A DNA stretch of 64,000 nt, from contig NZ_AP025171.1 of the NCBI RefSeq assembly GCF_003402535.2, positions 2,865,166 through 2,929,165 on the forward strand, in the 5' to 3' direction. Under the pieces are notes generated by a model that was not told where the DNA came from, did no database searches, and saw only the letters and a list, made by a program, of their open reading frames with translations. Made by a program: the position numbers and the translations under genes. The stretch is from Cupriavidus sp. P-10. Its GTDB lineage: Bacteria > Pseudomonadota > Gammaproteobacteria > Burkholderiales > Burkholderiaceae. This document shows positions 14,341 through 23,961 of the stretch, piece by piece. Every line of letters begins with the position of its first letter. The stretch's first letter is position 1.

Positions 14341-14437
14341 GCGCGGCGCGTGCGGTTTCGCCGGCGGCGGGGGCATACGGGATTACAATGCGCGCCGCCA
14401 GCCGGAGAAACCGGCGAACCCACGACAGCCACGCACC

Positions 14438-14641
14438 ATGGACGAACGCATCACGGAACTCGAAATCAAGCTCGCCTTCCAGGAAGACCTGCTCGACACG
14501 CTCAACACCACCGTGGCGCGCCAGCAGCAGCAGATCGACCTGCTGCAGGAGCAGTTCCGGGCGCTGTACCAGCAGTTGCGCAGCGCCACGTCCACGGCGG
14601 CCGAGTCCGATCCCCAGCAGGAAATCCCGCCGCACTACTGA
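14438..14641 (+). CDS. slyX: SlyX-family coiled-coil protein
   Basis: 67-residue acidic protein, MDERITELEIKLAFQEDLLDTLN..., predicted to be almost entirely one coiled coil (leucine/isoleucine heptads to residue ~48) with a PQQEIPPHY tail. The C-terminal PPHY is the SlyX signature. Function is still undefined. Confidence 0.92.
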   Translation: MDERITELEIKLAFQEDLLDTLNTTVARQQQQIDLLQEQFRALYQQLRSATSTAAESDPQQEIPPHY

Positions 14642-14717
14642 TGCCGCGCGCTTGCGCGCCTCTGCCATGTGACGGAACGCCATCCCGCCCGCGCGGTCTG
14701 ACTGGCTGACTCCATTG

Positions 14718-15320
14718 ATGGCGCGCCGGCAGGCGCGCCCCATCCGCCACATGCGCCTGCGCCCGTCCCAGTTTCTTGCCGCCACGGCCGTCTTTGTGTC
14801 CGTTTCTACTGCCGCCACCCCCGCGCTGGCCGGCTACAACGTCTGGACCGGCGAATACACGCTCACCCGCGAGGAACTGCAGGCCGCGCTGGAGCAGCGC
14901 TTTCCCGCCACGCTCCGCTATGCGGAAGTGGTGACGGTACAGCTGAGCCACCCCCGGCTGGTGCTCGACGAGGCCAGCAACCGGGTCACCACCCATGTCG
15001 ACGCACGCCTGACCAATGCACTGCTGCCCTCGCCGCCGGTAGACGGCAAGCTGGCGCTTAACAGCGGCGTGCGCTACGACCCCGGCAAGCGCGCCGTGCT
15101 GCTCGACAACCCCACGGTGCAACAGGTGGAAGTCGCCGGCATGGCCCAGTACCGCGAGCAGCTCAATGCCATCGGCGCGGTCGTTGCGCAGCAGCTGCTG
15201 AAGGACTATCCGGTCTATACCTTCAAGCCCGAGGAACTGCGCTTCGGCGGCAAGGAGGTCGAGCCGGGGACGATCACGGTCGGCAAGGACGCAGTGCGGG
15301 TGGAAGTAAAGAACCGCTAG
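14718..15320 (+). CDS. DUF1439-type envelope protein (YceB-like)
   Basis: 200 residues from the ATG at 14718, with an alternative ATG at 14751 that leaves a cleaner signal peptide (MRLRPSQFLAATAVFVSVSTAATPALA). The rest, beginning GYNVWTGEYTLTREELQAALEQRFP, matches the DUF1439 family of small envelope proteins with a lipid-binding-like (SMP/BPI-like) fold. No lipobox Cys is visible, so it is likely soluble in the periplasm. Its end overlaps the convergent EamA gene by 4 bases. Confidence 0.8.
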   Translation: MARRQARPIRHMRLRPSQFLAATAVFVSVSTAATPALAGYNVWTGEYTLTREELQAALEQRFPATLRYAEVVTVQLSHPRLVLDEASNRVTTHVDARLTNALLPSPPVDGKLALNSGVRYDPGKRAVLLDNPTVQQVEVAGMAQYREQLNAIGAVVAQQLLKDYPVYTFKPEELRFGGKEVEPGTITVGKDAVRVEVKNR

Positions 15321-16231
15321 CGCCGCGCCGGATCGCGCGCGCCGCGGAACACCAGCGCCAGCCCCGCCAGCACCGCCGCCATCCCGGCAACCGCCAGCGG
15401 CGCCATCCAGTTGCCCAGCAGCAGGTAGTCCAGCACCGCGGTACCGGCCGGCACTAGGTAGAACAGGCTGGTCACATTCACCAGGTTGCCCGCGCGGATC
15501 AGACGGTAGAACAGCAGCGTGGCCCCGATCGAGATGCCCAGCGTCAGCCACAGCAGTGGCAGCGCGAAGGCCAGCGAAAACTCGAACGCGAAAGGCTGGA
15601 ACGGCAGGCATAGCAGGCATGCCGCAAGGCTGACACCATACTGCAGCGGCAGCACCTGCGTGGGCTTGCGCGTGATGCGCTTCTGCAGGATGGCGCCGAC
15701 CGTCATGCAAGCCAGCGATGCCAGCCCGCACGACACGCCCGCCAGCGACAGCCGTGCCACCAGCAGGCTGTCCGCGACCACCAGCGCCAGCCCGGCGAGC
15801 GCGAGCGCCAGGCCCGCCATGCGGATGGCGCTGTAGCGGCGCTCGGTCAGCAACAGGGTCAGCATCGGTTGCGCGCCCAGCACGGTGGCCAGCACGCCGG
15901 GCGTCATGCCATGGTCGAGTGCAAGGAAATAGAACACGGCGTAGCCGCCGATCAGCAGCAGGCCGGTCAGCGCCACATGCAGCCGTTCGCCCCGCGGGGG
16001 CAGCGCATGGCCGCGCGCCAGGCCGATGGCGCCAAGCACGGCCAGCGTCAGGGCGAAGCGCAGCGTCAGCAAGGCAAAGGGCGTGGCATGGTCCAGCCCA
16101 AGGCGCGCCGCGATGGCGCCGCTGCTCCATAGCAGCACGAACAGCGGTGTGGCCCAGAACGCGGCGGATACCGCATGCCGGGCGTCGGCTGCGGCGCCCA
16201 ATTGCGCCGCGCAGTCTTTTTCGGTGGTCAT
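15317..16231 (-). CDS. EamA-family (DMT) transporter
   Basis: 304-residue inner-membrane protein with ten hydrophobic segments in two EamA repeats (WSSGAIAARLGL near residue 36 and the second repeat from about residue 165). Drug/metabolite exporter superfamily; substrate unknown. Confidence 0.88.
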   Translation of the reverse strand: MTTEKDCAAQLGAAADARHAVSAAFWATPLFVLLWSSGAIAARLGLDHATPFALLTLRFALTLAVLGAIGLARGHALPPRGERLHVALTGLLLIGGYAVFYFLALDHGMTPGVLATVLGAQPMLTLLLTERRYSAIRMAGLALALAGLALVVADSLLVARLSLAGVSCGLASLACMTVGAILQKRITRKPTQVLPLQYGVSLAACLLCLPFQPFAFEFSLAFALPLLWLTLGISIGATLLFYRLIRAGNLVNVTSLFYLVPAGTAVLDYLLLGNWMAPLAVAGMAAVLAGLALVFRGARDPARR

Positions 16232-16635
16232 GGAATGTCATCTGTCGAAGGCATGGCAGACCCCGGCACGCAGGTGTGCGCAACAACTGGCGGCGGCCGG
16301 CAGCGGCGCGCAGGCGCGCGGCTGCCGTGCCGTCAGGCACGCGCAGGCGTGAAAACCGGGGACGAGAGTGCTAGAGGCGGGCCGCGATGCGCGCCCGTCA
16401 GCCGCGTGGCGGCGGGGGCGGATGCGCGCCGCCGGAGAACGGCGGCGGCGGTGCGACAGAGACGAACGCAGGCTGGCGACGCACGCACGGCATCGCGTCG
16501 CACGGCGGCGCGGCGATGACGGGGCGTTGGCGGTCTGCGGTCATGGCGAAATCGGGAAATGGATCCGAAGGTCTGGCGATGCTATGCCTGTGCGGCGGCC
16601 GCGTCAACGGGCGGCGTGCATGACCCGGCCGCCGC
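16232..16635. other. 404-base GC-rich gap, nothing recognised
   Basis: Between the start of the EamA gene and the end of the sirtuin gene on the same strand. Open frames exist but their products are Arg/Ala/Gly-rich strings typical of non-coding GC-rich DNA. No terminator, repeat or RNA gene stands out. Confidence 0.5.
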
Positions 16636-17463
16636 TCAACATGCGGCGCCTGGATCGAGCTGCGCCACCAGCGCCTCCAGCGCGGGCGCGCAGCCGGCTT
16701 CGACCTTCAGCGCCAGCATGTCGTCCGCGCGCGTGGTGCCGAGGTTGAGCGCCGCCACCGGCTTGCCCATCTGCCCGGCCCAGACGCAGAAGCGGTAGCC
16801 CGAATAGACCATCAGCGACGAGCCCACCACCAGCACCGCATCGGCGGCCTCGAGCGCCGCACGCGCGGCATCGACGCGCACGCGCGGGACCGACTCGCCG
16901 AAGAAAACCACGTCGGGCTTGAGGATGCCGCCACAGCGCCCGCACTCGGGCACGCGGAACTGCGCGAACAGCGGCGATTCGAAATGCACGTCGCCATCGG
17001 CGGCCGGCTCGGCAATCACATCGCGCAGCGCGGCGTTCTGTGCCAGCAGCCAGTCCTGCAGGCCGGCGCGGTCATGGCGCGCGCCGCAATCCAGGCAAAT
17101 GGCGCTGGCCAGGCTGCCGTGCAGCTCGATCACGTCACGGCTGCCGGCGCGCTGGTGCAGGCCGTCGACATTCTGCGTGACCAGCGCGCTCAGGCGGCCC
17201 TGCTCGCCCAGCCGCGTCAGCGCATGGTGCGCGCCGTTGGGCCGCGCCTGCCATGCCACCGGCCAGCCCAGCATGCTGCGCGCCCAGTAGCGCTGGCGCC
17301 CGGCGTGGGAGCCGAGGAAGGCCTGCAGCGTGATCGGCTGCGAACGCTGCCACTGGCCGCGTGCGTCGCGATAGCCGGGGATGCCGGAATCGGTGCTGAT
17401 GCCGGCGCCGGTCAGCACGAAGAGGCGCGGATGGCGCCGCACGAAGTCGAGCAGCGCGTTCAA
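16636..17463 (-). CDS. NAD-dependent protein deacylase (Sir2/CobB family)
   Basis: 275-residue sirtuin. It shows GAGISTDSGIPGYRD (NAD loop), TQNVDGLHQRAGS, ELHGS with the catalytic His, and four zinc cysteines in CLDCG and CGRCG, then GSSLMVYSGYR. GAGIST-SGIP-YR fits the class II (SIRT4-like) group. No ATG is available: the likely start is TTG at 17463, in the four-base overlap TTGA with the stop of the upstream small gene, implying translational coupling. Family length agrees with this start. Confidence 0.88.
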   Translation of the reverse strand: MNALLDFVRRHPRLFVLTGAGISTDSGIPGYRDARGQWQRSQPITLQAFLGSHAGRQRYWARSMLGWPVAWQARPNGAHHALTRLGEQGRLSALVTQNVDGLHQRAGSRDVIELHGSLASAICLDCGARHDRAGLQDWLLAQNAALRDVIAEPAADGDVHFESPLFAQFRVPECGRCGGILKPDVVFFGESVPRVRVDAARAALEAADAVLVVGSSLMVYSGYRFCVWAGQMGKPVAALNLGTTRADDMLALKVEAGCAPALEALVAQLDPGAAC

Positions 17464-17675
17464 CTGGCCGGATCCTCCGCGTGCCGCGCGGCCTGGCGCG
17501 CTTCCCACGCGCGCAGTGCCTCGCGGTAGCGGTCCAGTTCCTGGTAGTAGTAGTCGAAGATGCACGGATCGCAGCCGGAGCCGCAGCATTCGTTGTCGCC
17601 AGGCCGCTCTGGCGGTAGCGGGCGCGGGTCGTCCACAGGGTTGGCGGCAGGGTTTGCGGGAGATGCTTGGGACAC
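17460..17675 (-). CDS. Small Cys-rich protein, oxidoreductase-like domain (PF09791 type)
   Basis: 71-residue protein with a disordered proline-rich N-terminus and the compact core ECCGSGCDPCIFDYYYQELDRYREAL (residues about 29-54 in shortened form: CCGSGC, CIFDYY, ELDRYREAL). This matches the 'oxidoreductase-like' domain, found at the N-terminus of some eukaryotic redox enzymes and as stand-alone proteins in proteobacteria. Four closely spaced Cys suggest metal or cluster binding; function unknown. Its stop overlaps the sirtuin start. Confidence 0.8.
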   Translation of the reverse strand: MSQASPANPAANPVDDPRPLPPERPGDNECCGSGCDPCIFDYYYQELDRYREALRAWEARQAARHAEDPAS

Positions 17676-17798
17676 GGACTGCGCGCCGCAACGGGCGCCA
17701 TTGGCGGATCAGCCGCCAGTATATGCCGCCGGCGCCAACCACGCCGCCGCCCCGCAACGCTGAGGCCGTGGCGCTCAGTAGCTCGCCCAGTGGCTCAA

Positions 17799-18125
17799 TC
17801 AGTGGGTCAGCAAGACACTGCCGACCGGGATCACCAGCGCCGTGCCGGACAGGCAGGCAATGTCATCGTCGGCAAGCCAGCGCGCCACCAGGTCGGCCAG
17901 CCGCGCGCCAATGCGGGCCAGCTCGGACGGGTCCGCCAGGTAGACGGCATCGATCACGTCCTGGTCGAACGCCAGCGACGCGCTGATGCGGCAACGGCCG
18001 GGCGAGCCGGGCGGCTCGGCCTGCCAGCTCACCTGCACCTCGCTGCCGCCGGCACGGTGGTATTCGGCCGACATCGGGAACAGCCGGCAGGTATGTTCGC
18101 GGGTCCACTCCACCAGTGCGGTCAT
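17799..18125 (-). CDS. Conserved-looking hypothetical protein
   Basis: 108 residues, MTALVEWTREHTCRLFPMSAEYHRAGG..., soluble, moderately acidic, no membrane segment. The ATG at 18125 has an AGAGGGGG ribosome site. Possibly the DUF3022 family of Burkholderiales, which has this size, but I cannot confirm this. The next gene upstream on the same strand (18179-18415) is also unknown and may share its transcript. Confidence 0.7.
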   Translation of the reverse strand: MTALVEWTREHTCRLFPMSAEYHRAGGSEVQVSWQAEPPGSPGRCRISASLAFDQDVIDAVYLADPSELARIGARLADLVARWLADDDIACLSGTALVIPVGSVLLTH

Positions 18126-18178
18126 GGCGATCCCCCTCTGTGCGATCCGTGCTGCTCGCCGGGTGCGCCGCCGGCTGG

Positions 18179-18415
18179 TCAGCGGCTCAGAACATGGTAG
18201 AGCCAGTCGTGCGCGCGCGGCGGCACGCCCAGCGCGCTGGCGTCGATGCGCCTGCCCCGCACGCAAATTGCGCCGTCGTACAGCGCATCCACCGCTGCCT
18301 GGGCATTCGGGTACCGCCCCATCACGCCATTGCCCAGCATCAGCATCCAGTCTTTGTCGCGGGGAATCAGCGTCAGTTGCCCCGCGGCAGTCTGGCAAAA
18401 GAAATAGCCGTACAT
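18179..18415 (-). CDS. Hypothetical protein, 78 aa
   Basis: MYGYFFCQTAAGQLTLIPRD...; a compact mixed protein with a GRYPNAQAAVDALYDGAI segment that looks like a real fold, not random GC-rich translation. GGGGG upstream of the ATG at 18415 is a usable ribosome site. Not recognised; gap to the next gene is 53 bases. Confidence 0.65.
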   Translation of the reverse strand: MYGYFFCQTAAGQLTLIPRDKDWMLMLGNGVMGRYPNAQAAVDALYDGAICVRGRRIDASALGVPPRAHDWLYHVLSR

Positions 18416-18635
18416 GCAGCCCCCAACCCGCCTTGGCCTGTGTTCATCTTAGTCTCTGCACGCGGCCTGCGCAGTGCGCTTGCGGCTGGGAATGCCGATC
18501 TGCACGCTTCCGAGCGGCATGTTGAATTGTTTTTACGGCACGCGCGCCAGGCGGCCCGTGCGCCGCGTTTTGCCCGAAGATAGGCCGACGCCCACCGGCG
18601 CCGCCTATGCGGCTGCCTGCTGAACGGACGACGAC

Positions 18636-20939
18636 ATGAAGGCAGCCACATCCAGACGGTTGCGGATCCTGCGGCTGGCAGCGCTCGTGCTGGCGGCGTG
18701 CCTTGCCATGGCCGCCCGGGCCGCACCGGATGCGGCCGCCGTACCGGCGCCAGCGCTCGTGCCCGCAGCGCCTGCCGCGATCGACACGCCCGCCGCCACC
18801 GCGCCGGCCAACGGCACGCGTCCGCGCGTCTGCCTGGTATTGTCCGGTGGCGGTGCGCGCGGTGCCGCGCATATCGGCGTGCTCAAGGTGCTGGAGGAAC
18901 TGCGCGTGCCGGTGGACTGCATCGCAGGCACCAGCATGGGCTCGCTGGTGGGCGGCGCCTATGCCACCGGCATGTCGCCCGCCGAGATGGAGCGGCTGGT
19001 CAGCGGCCTGAGCACCGAAAAGCTGTTCAAGGAACGCCCGCCGCGCCAGGACCTGACCATCCGCCGCAAGCAGGATGACTTCACCAACCTGTTCACGCCC
19101 GAGATCGGCGTGCAGGCACGCGGGCTGCTGCTGCCCAAGGGAGCGGTCTCGGGCGTGCAGCTGGAAACGGTGCTGCGCCAGCTGGCACGCACGCCCGGCT
19201 ACCGCGACTTCGACAAGCTGCCGATCCCGTACCGTGCCGTCGCCACCGACCTGGTCGCCGGCACACCGGTAGTGTTCAGGGCCGGCGAGCTGGCCAACGT
19301 GATGCGCGCCAGCATGTCGGTGCCGGGCGCGGTGGCACCGGCGGAATACGCAGGAAAGCTGCTGGTCGATGGCGGGCTCACCGACAACCTGCCGGTCGGC
19401 GTGGCGCGCGCGATGGGCGCCGATGTCATCATCGCCGTGAACCTCGGCACGCCGCTGATGAAGCGCGAGGAACTGACCTCGGTCATCGGCGTGACGGGCC
19501 AGATGCTCAACATCCTGACCGAGCAGAACGTGCGCGCTTCGCTGACTTCGCTGGCTCCCGCCGACGTGCTGATCGAGCCCGCGCTCGGCGATTTTTCCGC
19601 GACTGACTTTGACCACCTGGCCGCCACCATCCCCATCGGCGAAGCGGCTGCGCGCCGGGTGGCCGACCGCCTCGCGCCGCTGGCGCTGCCGCCGGCGCAG
19701 TACGCGCAGCTGCGCGTGGTGCAGCAGGCGGTGCCGCCGCCGGACACGCGGCCGGTGGATGCGATCGAGATGGCGCCGCTGCACCGTGTCAATCCCGAGT
19801 TTGCGACGGCGGTGATGGAGACCAAGCCGGGCGAGCCGGTCGACCAGGCCACGCTCGACCAGGACATGCGCCGGCTGTTCGGCACCGGCGACTTCGAGCA
19901 CGTCAACTACGGCATCATGGAAGAACCGGGCAAGCGCATCCTGGTGGTCAACGCGGTCGAGAAGTCGTACGGGCCAGACTACCTGCGCTTTGGCCTCGGG
20001 CTCAGCTCGGACTTCCGCGGCGATGCGTTCTTCAACCTGATCGGCAGCTACCGGCGCACCTGGCTGAACTCGCTTGGCGCCGAATGGCGCACCGATTTGC
20101 AGGTAGGCCAGACCACTTCGCTGACGAGCGAGTTCTACCAGCCGCTGAACACGCGCCAGTACTTCTTCATCGCCCCGCGCATCGAGCTGGAGCGCCGCCC
20201 GGTCAATGTGTTCCAGGGCAGCACCCGCCTGGCCACCTATGACCTGCGCCGCTTCGACGTGGCACTGGACGTGGGCAGCCAGTTCACCAAGTACGGCGAG
20301 CTGCGGCTGGGCGTGCAGACCGGCACGCTGGACGCCACGCTGAGCACCGGCCCGGAACAGCTGTCGCCGGGCCCCGGCAGGATCAAGCGCGGCGCCATTA
20401 CCGGACGGCTCTTCTTCGACCAGCTCGACAGCGTCGACTTCCCGCGCTTCGGCTATGCTGGCTCGTTGCGGGTCTATGCCTCGCAACCGGGACTCGGTGC
20501 CGACGATGCCTATATCAAGGCGCAGGCCGACCTGGTGTATGCCCATTCGTTCGGCAACCATACCGTCTCGCTCGGCCTCAAGGCCGGCACCAATGTCGGC
20601 AACCCGCTGCCGCGCTATGACCTGTTCCAGTGGGGTGGATTCCTGCAGCAATCCGGCTATGCGACCGGCCAGCTGCTGGGCGGCAACCTGCAGTTTGCGC
20701 GGCTGGTCTACTACAACAAGCTGGCGCGGCAGACGCTGCTGCAGGGCATCTACGCCGGCTTCTCACTGGAGGCGGGCCGCATGGGCGCGCCGCTGGTGCC
20801 GGGCAGCCCGACCGGGCTGCTCAAGTCGGGATCGCTGTTCCTGGCACTGGACAGCCCGCTCGGGCCGCTCTATTTCGCCTATGGCCGGGCCGCGGCCGGG
20901 ACATACAGCTTCTACCTCTTCCTCGGCAAGCCGTTCTGA
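18636..20939 (+). CDS. Patatin-like phospholipase, type Vd autotransporter (PlpD-like)
   Basis: 767-residue secreted/outer-membrane protein. Signal peptide 1-29; patatin lipase domain about 64-260 with oxyanion loop GGGARG (71-76), nucleophile GTSMG (Ser100) and catalytic DGG (Asp245); then a single POTRA-like domain (about 340-420) and a 16-strand-type BamA/FhaC-like barrel to the C-terminus, which ends in Phe (YLFLGKPF). This domain order defines type Vd secretion, as in P. aeruginosa PlpD, where the lipase is carried out by its own barrel. Length is close to PlpD. A terminator follows at 21077. Confidence 0.9.
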   Translation: MKAATSRRLRILRLAALVLAACLAMAARAAPDAAAVPAPALVPAAPAAIDTPAATAPANGTRPRVCLVLSGGGARGAAHIGVLKVLEELRVPVDCIAGTSMGSLVGGAYATGMSPAEMERLVSGLSTEKLFKERPPRQDLTIRRKQDDFTNLFTPEIGVQARGLLLPKGAVSGVQLETVLRQLARTPGYRDFDKLPIPYRAVATDLVAGTPVVFRAGELANVMRASMSVPGAVAPAEYAGKLLVDGGLTDNLPVGVARAMGADVIIAVNLGTPLMKREELTSVIGVTGQMLNILTEQNVRASLTSLAPADVLIEPALGDFSATDFDHLAATIPIGEAAARRVADRLAPLALPPAQYAQLRVVQQAVPPPDTRPVDAIEMAPLHRVNPEFATAVMETKPGEPVDQATLDQDMRRLFGTGDFEHVNYGIMEEPGKRILVVNAVEKSYGPDYLRFGLGLSSDFRGDAFFNLIGSYRRTWLNSLGAEWRTDLQVGQTTSLTSEFYQPLNTRQYFFIAPRIELERRPVNVFQGSTRLATYDLRRFDVALDVGSQFTKYGELRLGVQTGTLDATLSTGPEQLSPGPGRIKRGAITGRLFFDQLDSVDFPRFGYAGSLRVYASQPGLGADDAYIKAQADLVYAHSFGNHTVSLGLKAGTNVGNPLPRYDLFQWGGFLQQSGYATGQLLGGNLQFARLVYYNKLARQTLLQGIYAGFSLEAGRMGAPLVPGSPTGLLKSGSLFLALDSPLGPLYFAYGRAAAGTYSFYLFLGKPF

Positions 20940-21076
20940 CACGTGGGTCCACCGCGGCGTGGGGCCCCGCATGTGATGCGTGCGCACCCCACCAAAGTTG
21001 TATGTAATGTCTTAATTCAAATGTCTATACTTTTCCCTGTCAGCAAGACCCCCTCTTGATTGACAGACCCTTCCCG

Positions 21077-21105
21077 GTCGCCGCTGCCCCAGCGGCGACT
21101 TTTTT
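21077..21105 (+). terminator. Rho-independent terminator after the patatin gene
   Basis: Perfect 9-bp stem GTCGCCGCT / AGCGGCGAC with loop GCCCC and six T after it, 138 bases past the patatin stop and before the YeeE/YedE pair. Confidence 0.88.
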
Positions 21106-21229
21106 CTGTTCGGTCGCCGCGTGCCCGACACCGGCCGCGAGTGCGTGATACCCGCTGCCTGCCGCCAGTTCTGGCCCCCTATAATCCCCGCCTCGGGCAG
21201 TGCTGCCGGCCCCATTCGCGGAGATTTCC

Positions 21230-21664
21230 ATGCAGATTGACTTCACCCATTTCACGCCATGGCTGTCGCTGGCCGGTGGCCTCGTCATCGGGCTGGCCGC
21301 GGCGCTGATGATCCTGGGCCTGGGCCGGATTGCCGGCATCAGCGGCATCGTCGGCGGCATGCTGTCGCTGCCGCACGGCGACACCGCCTGGCGCGCCGCC
21401 TTCATCGCCGGGTTGCTGCTGGCACCGTGGCTGGCCGGCGCTTTCGGGGCCATGCCGCAGGCGCGCATCGACGCGGGCTGGGGCACCGTGCTGGCCGCGG
21501 GGCTGCTGGTGGGCATCGGCACGCGCTATGCGGGCGGCTGTACCAGCGGCCACGGCGTATGCGGCCTGTCGCGCGGGTCGGTGCGCTCGCTGGTGGCCAC
21601 GCTGACCTTCATGGCGGCGGGCTTCCTGACAGTGCTGGTGCAGCGCCACCTGCTCGGAGGCTGA
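21230..21664 (+). CDS. YeeE/YedE family protein, N-terminal half (PmpA-like)
   Basis: 144-residue membrane protein with about four hydrophobic segments. It has [23 protein letters not shown], with the conserved Cys pair of the sulfur-transport (PF04143) family that takes up thiosulfate-type sulfur. Split two-gene form: the partner starts one base after its stop. ATG at 21230 behind GGAGA. Confidence 0.88.
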   Translation: MQIDFTHFTPWLSLAGGLVIGLAAALMILGLGRIAGISGIVGGMLSLPHGDTAWRAAFIAGLLLAPWLAGAFGAMPQARIDAGWGTVLAAGLLVGIGTRYAGGCTSGHGVCGLSRGSVRSLVATLTFMAAGFLTVLVQRHLLGG

Positions 21665-21665
21665 C

Positions 21666-22088
21666 ATGAGGGTCTGGTTCGCGCTGCTGGCCGGCCTGGT
21701 ATTCGGCATTGGCCTGATCGTGTCCGGCATGGCCGACCCCGGCAAGGTGCTGGGCTTCCTGGACCTGGCTGGAGCCTGGGATCCTTCGCTGGCATTCGTG
21801 ATGGCCGGCGCCGTGCTGGTGGGCACGCTGGCGTTTGCGCTGGCTCGCCGACGCTCGCGTGCGTGGCTGGGCCAGCCGATGCAGTGGCCCACTGCGTCAG
21901 CGATCACGCCGCGGCTGGTGCTGGGCAGCGCCGCCTTCGGCGTAGGCTGGGGGCTGGCCGGCTTCTGCCCGGGCCCGGCGCTGGTGGCGCTTGGCGCAGG
22001 CTACGCCAAGGCGTGGGGCTTTGTCGGCGCCATGCTGGCCGGCATGGCGTTGTTCGAGGTCGCGGAGCGAGTACGGGCGCGGCGCTGA
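21666..22088 (+). CDS. YeeE/YedE family protein, C-terminal half (PmpB-like)
   Basis: 140-residue membrane protein with [33 protein letters not shown] and [19 protein letters not shown], the second conserved-Cys repeat of the family. With the preceding gene it forms one complete transporter; the pair is separated by a single base and certainly co-translated. The PmpAB literature suggests a sulfur compound as cargo. Confidence 0.88.
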   Translation: MRVWFALLAGLVFGIGLIVSGMADPGKVLGFLDLAGAWDPSLAFVMAGAVLVGTLAFALARRRSRAWLGQPMQWPTASAITPRLVLGSAAFGVGWGLAGFCPGPALVALGAGYAKAWGFVGAMLAGMALFEVAERVRARR

Positions 22089-22235
22089 GTCCGCAGCCTA
22101 CGGGTAAAGTATCGATCACAAACAGCGCATCGTGCCCACCGGGACACACGTGGATGCACGCAGTGCTGGCCCCTTGCGCCAAGGCGGTTTAAGATTGCGC
22201 GATTATCGAACAACGAACCCGGACAGCACAGCCCA

Positions 22236-23084
22236 ATGGAAGTCCTCCGCCCCATCGGTCTCGGTCATGCACAGGCCGACACCGTCCGCGTCGCCCGGCC
22301 GCACGCCGATTTGCTGAGCAGCTTTGCCGGCGATCCCAATTTCATGCTGTCGCTGGCGCGCGGGCTGACCGTGCTGGAGGCCTTCTCGGAACGCAAGCGT
22401 CCGCTGACCATTTCGCAGGTGGCGCAGCGCACGCAGCTGTCGCGCGCCTCGGTGCGGCGCTGCCTCTATACGCTGGAGCAGCTCGGCTACGTCAGCCAGC
22501 AGGACGGCCAGTTCGCGCTGCGCCCGCGCGTGCTGCACCTTGGGCATGCGTATTTCTCGTCGACCTCGCTGGTGTCGCTGGCGCAGCCGATCCTGGACAA
22601 CCTGAGCGCGCGCATCCACGAGACCTGCGCGCTGGCCATCCTCGACGGCACCGACATCCTCTACCTGGTGCGCTCCGAAGTGCAGCGCGTGCTGAACTAT
22701 TCGCTGGGCATGGGCAGCCGCCTGCCAGCTTACTGCACCTCCAACGGCCGGCTGCTGCTGGCGCACCAGCCGGCCACGGTGCTCGATGGCTTTTTCGAGC
22801 ATGCCGAACTGCGCCCGCGCACGCTGCAGACCAAGGTGTCGCGGCAGGAGCTGGAAGCTTGCTTCGCGCGGGCGCGCGAAGTCGACTACGTGATCGTCGA
22901 TGAGGAGCTGGAGCCGGGCCTGCGCGCGATCTCCGTCCCGGTACGCTCGGCCTCGGGCATCGTGCTGGCCGGCCTGAGCGTGAGCGTGCGTGCCGCGCGC
23001 GTGCCGGAAAGCGAGATGGTCACGCGGCTGCTGCCGCCGATGCGCGAAGCCGCCGCGGCGATCGGGCGGCTGATCGGCTCCTAG
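22236..23084 (+). CDS. IclR-family transcriptional regulator (PcaR/PcaU-like)
   Basis: 282-residue regulator. It has an N-terminal winged HTH (about 38-100: MLSLARGLTVLEAFSERKRPLTISQVAQRTQLSRASVRRCLYTLEQLGYV) and an IclR effector domain with the GSRLPAYCTSNGRLLLA and RAISVPVRS signatures. Such proteins usually control beta-ketoadipate or aromatic-acid genes, but no such target adjoins it here. Confidence 0.9.
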   Translation: MEVLRPIGLGHAQADTVRVARPHADLLSSFAGDPNFMLSLARGLTVLEAFSERKRPLTISQVAQRTQLSRASVRRCLYTLEQLGYVSQQDGQFALRPRVLHLGHAYFSSTSLVSLAQPILDNLSARIHETCALAILDGTDILYLVRSEVQRVLNYSLGMGSRLPAYCTSNGRLLLAHQPATVLDGFFEHAELRPRTLQTKVSRQELEACFARAREVDYVIVDEELEPGLRAISVPVRSASGIVLAGLSVSVRAARVPESEMVTRLLPPMREAAAAIGRLIGS

Positions 23085-23187
23085 CCACGCAACCGCGCGG
23101 GGCCGAGCATGGCCGCGGTCATGCCATGGTCGGCGATATGCGCCAGCAGGCTCCGGCAGCGGCCGGCCCTGCGCCAGCTATCTGCAA

Positions 23188-23961
23188 TCAGCCCCGGTGT
23201 GCCAGCTCCAGCGCGAACACCAGCCGCTGCAGGAAATTCTCCATGCGGCCGTCCGGACTGACAAAGGCGCAGCCAAAGTGGTGGATGGCGTTGTCATCGT
23301 GGCCGACCAGCCAGTGGCCAACCACCTGCAGGTCGAGTTCGAGCTTGCCCAGTTCGCGGAAGTCGAGCCGGCACTTGGCCACCGTGGTGCCGACCGGCAG
23401 TTGCTCCTCCGTGACGCTCTTCGAGCGCAGCCCGACGCCGGACAGGGACAGGTCGGCGATATCCAGGCACAGCAGGGCATTGTCGGCGCCGCGGATCTCG
23501 CAGCGGTAGCCCTTGGTCACCAGCGTGCGCGCGCGGAAATGGCGGCGGCGCTGGAAGTGATAGAGCTTCTCCGGAAACTCGACGACAAAGGCCGGGCCCT
23601 GCTCGAAGCGGGTCGCGGCGGGCTGCCCGACCAGGAAATTCACCGGCACGCCACGCAGCAGGCCGGAAAACGCATTCTCTTCCGAGGTCATCAACGACTG
23701 CCGCTCGGCATCGGCGTTGCACCAGTCGAACACAAAGGTCCGGTTGACCGGATCGACATGCAGGACCGAGGTGACGAACTGGTGGCCGGTGCGGGTGCGC
23801 ACGCTCAGCATGCACTTCTGCCACGACAGGTCGCGCAGGACGGTGCCGATCTGGGAGTTGTGCGTGAGGCGGTAACGCTCATCCGCCAGCGGCATGGCGG
23901 CGACCGTGTCGATATCGGTATCGGTTCCGGTGCCGGCCCCGGAGGCTTCGTGCTGATTCAT
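23188..23961 (-). CDS. YcgR-type flagellar brake protein (PilZ domain)
   Basis: 257 residues: N-terminal YcgR domain (about 25-130) and C-terminal PilZ domain with the c-di-GMP motifs RxxxR (R139-R143 in QRRRHFR) and DxSxxG (D170-G175). Family members slow the flagellar motor when c-di-GMP is high. ATG at 23961 preferred over a TTG 12 bases upstream. No flagellar genes are in the window. Confidence 0.88.
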   Translation of the reverse strand: MNQHEASGAGTGTDTDIDTVAAMPLADERYRLTHNSQIGTVLRDLSWQKCMLSVRTRTGHQFVTSVLHVDPVNRTFVFDWCNADAERQSLMTSEENAFSGLLRGVPVNFLVGQPAATRFEQGPAFVVEFPEKLYHFQRRRHFRARTLVTKGYRCEIRGADNALLCLDIADLSLSGVGLRSKSVTEEQLPVGTTVAKCRLDFRELGKLELDLQVVGHWLVGHDDNAIHHFGCAFVSPDGRMENFLQRLVFALELAHRG

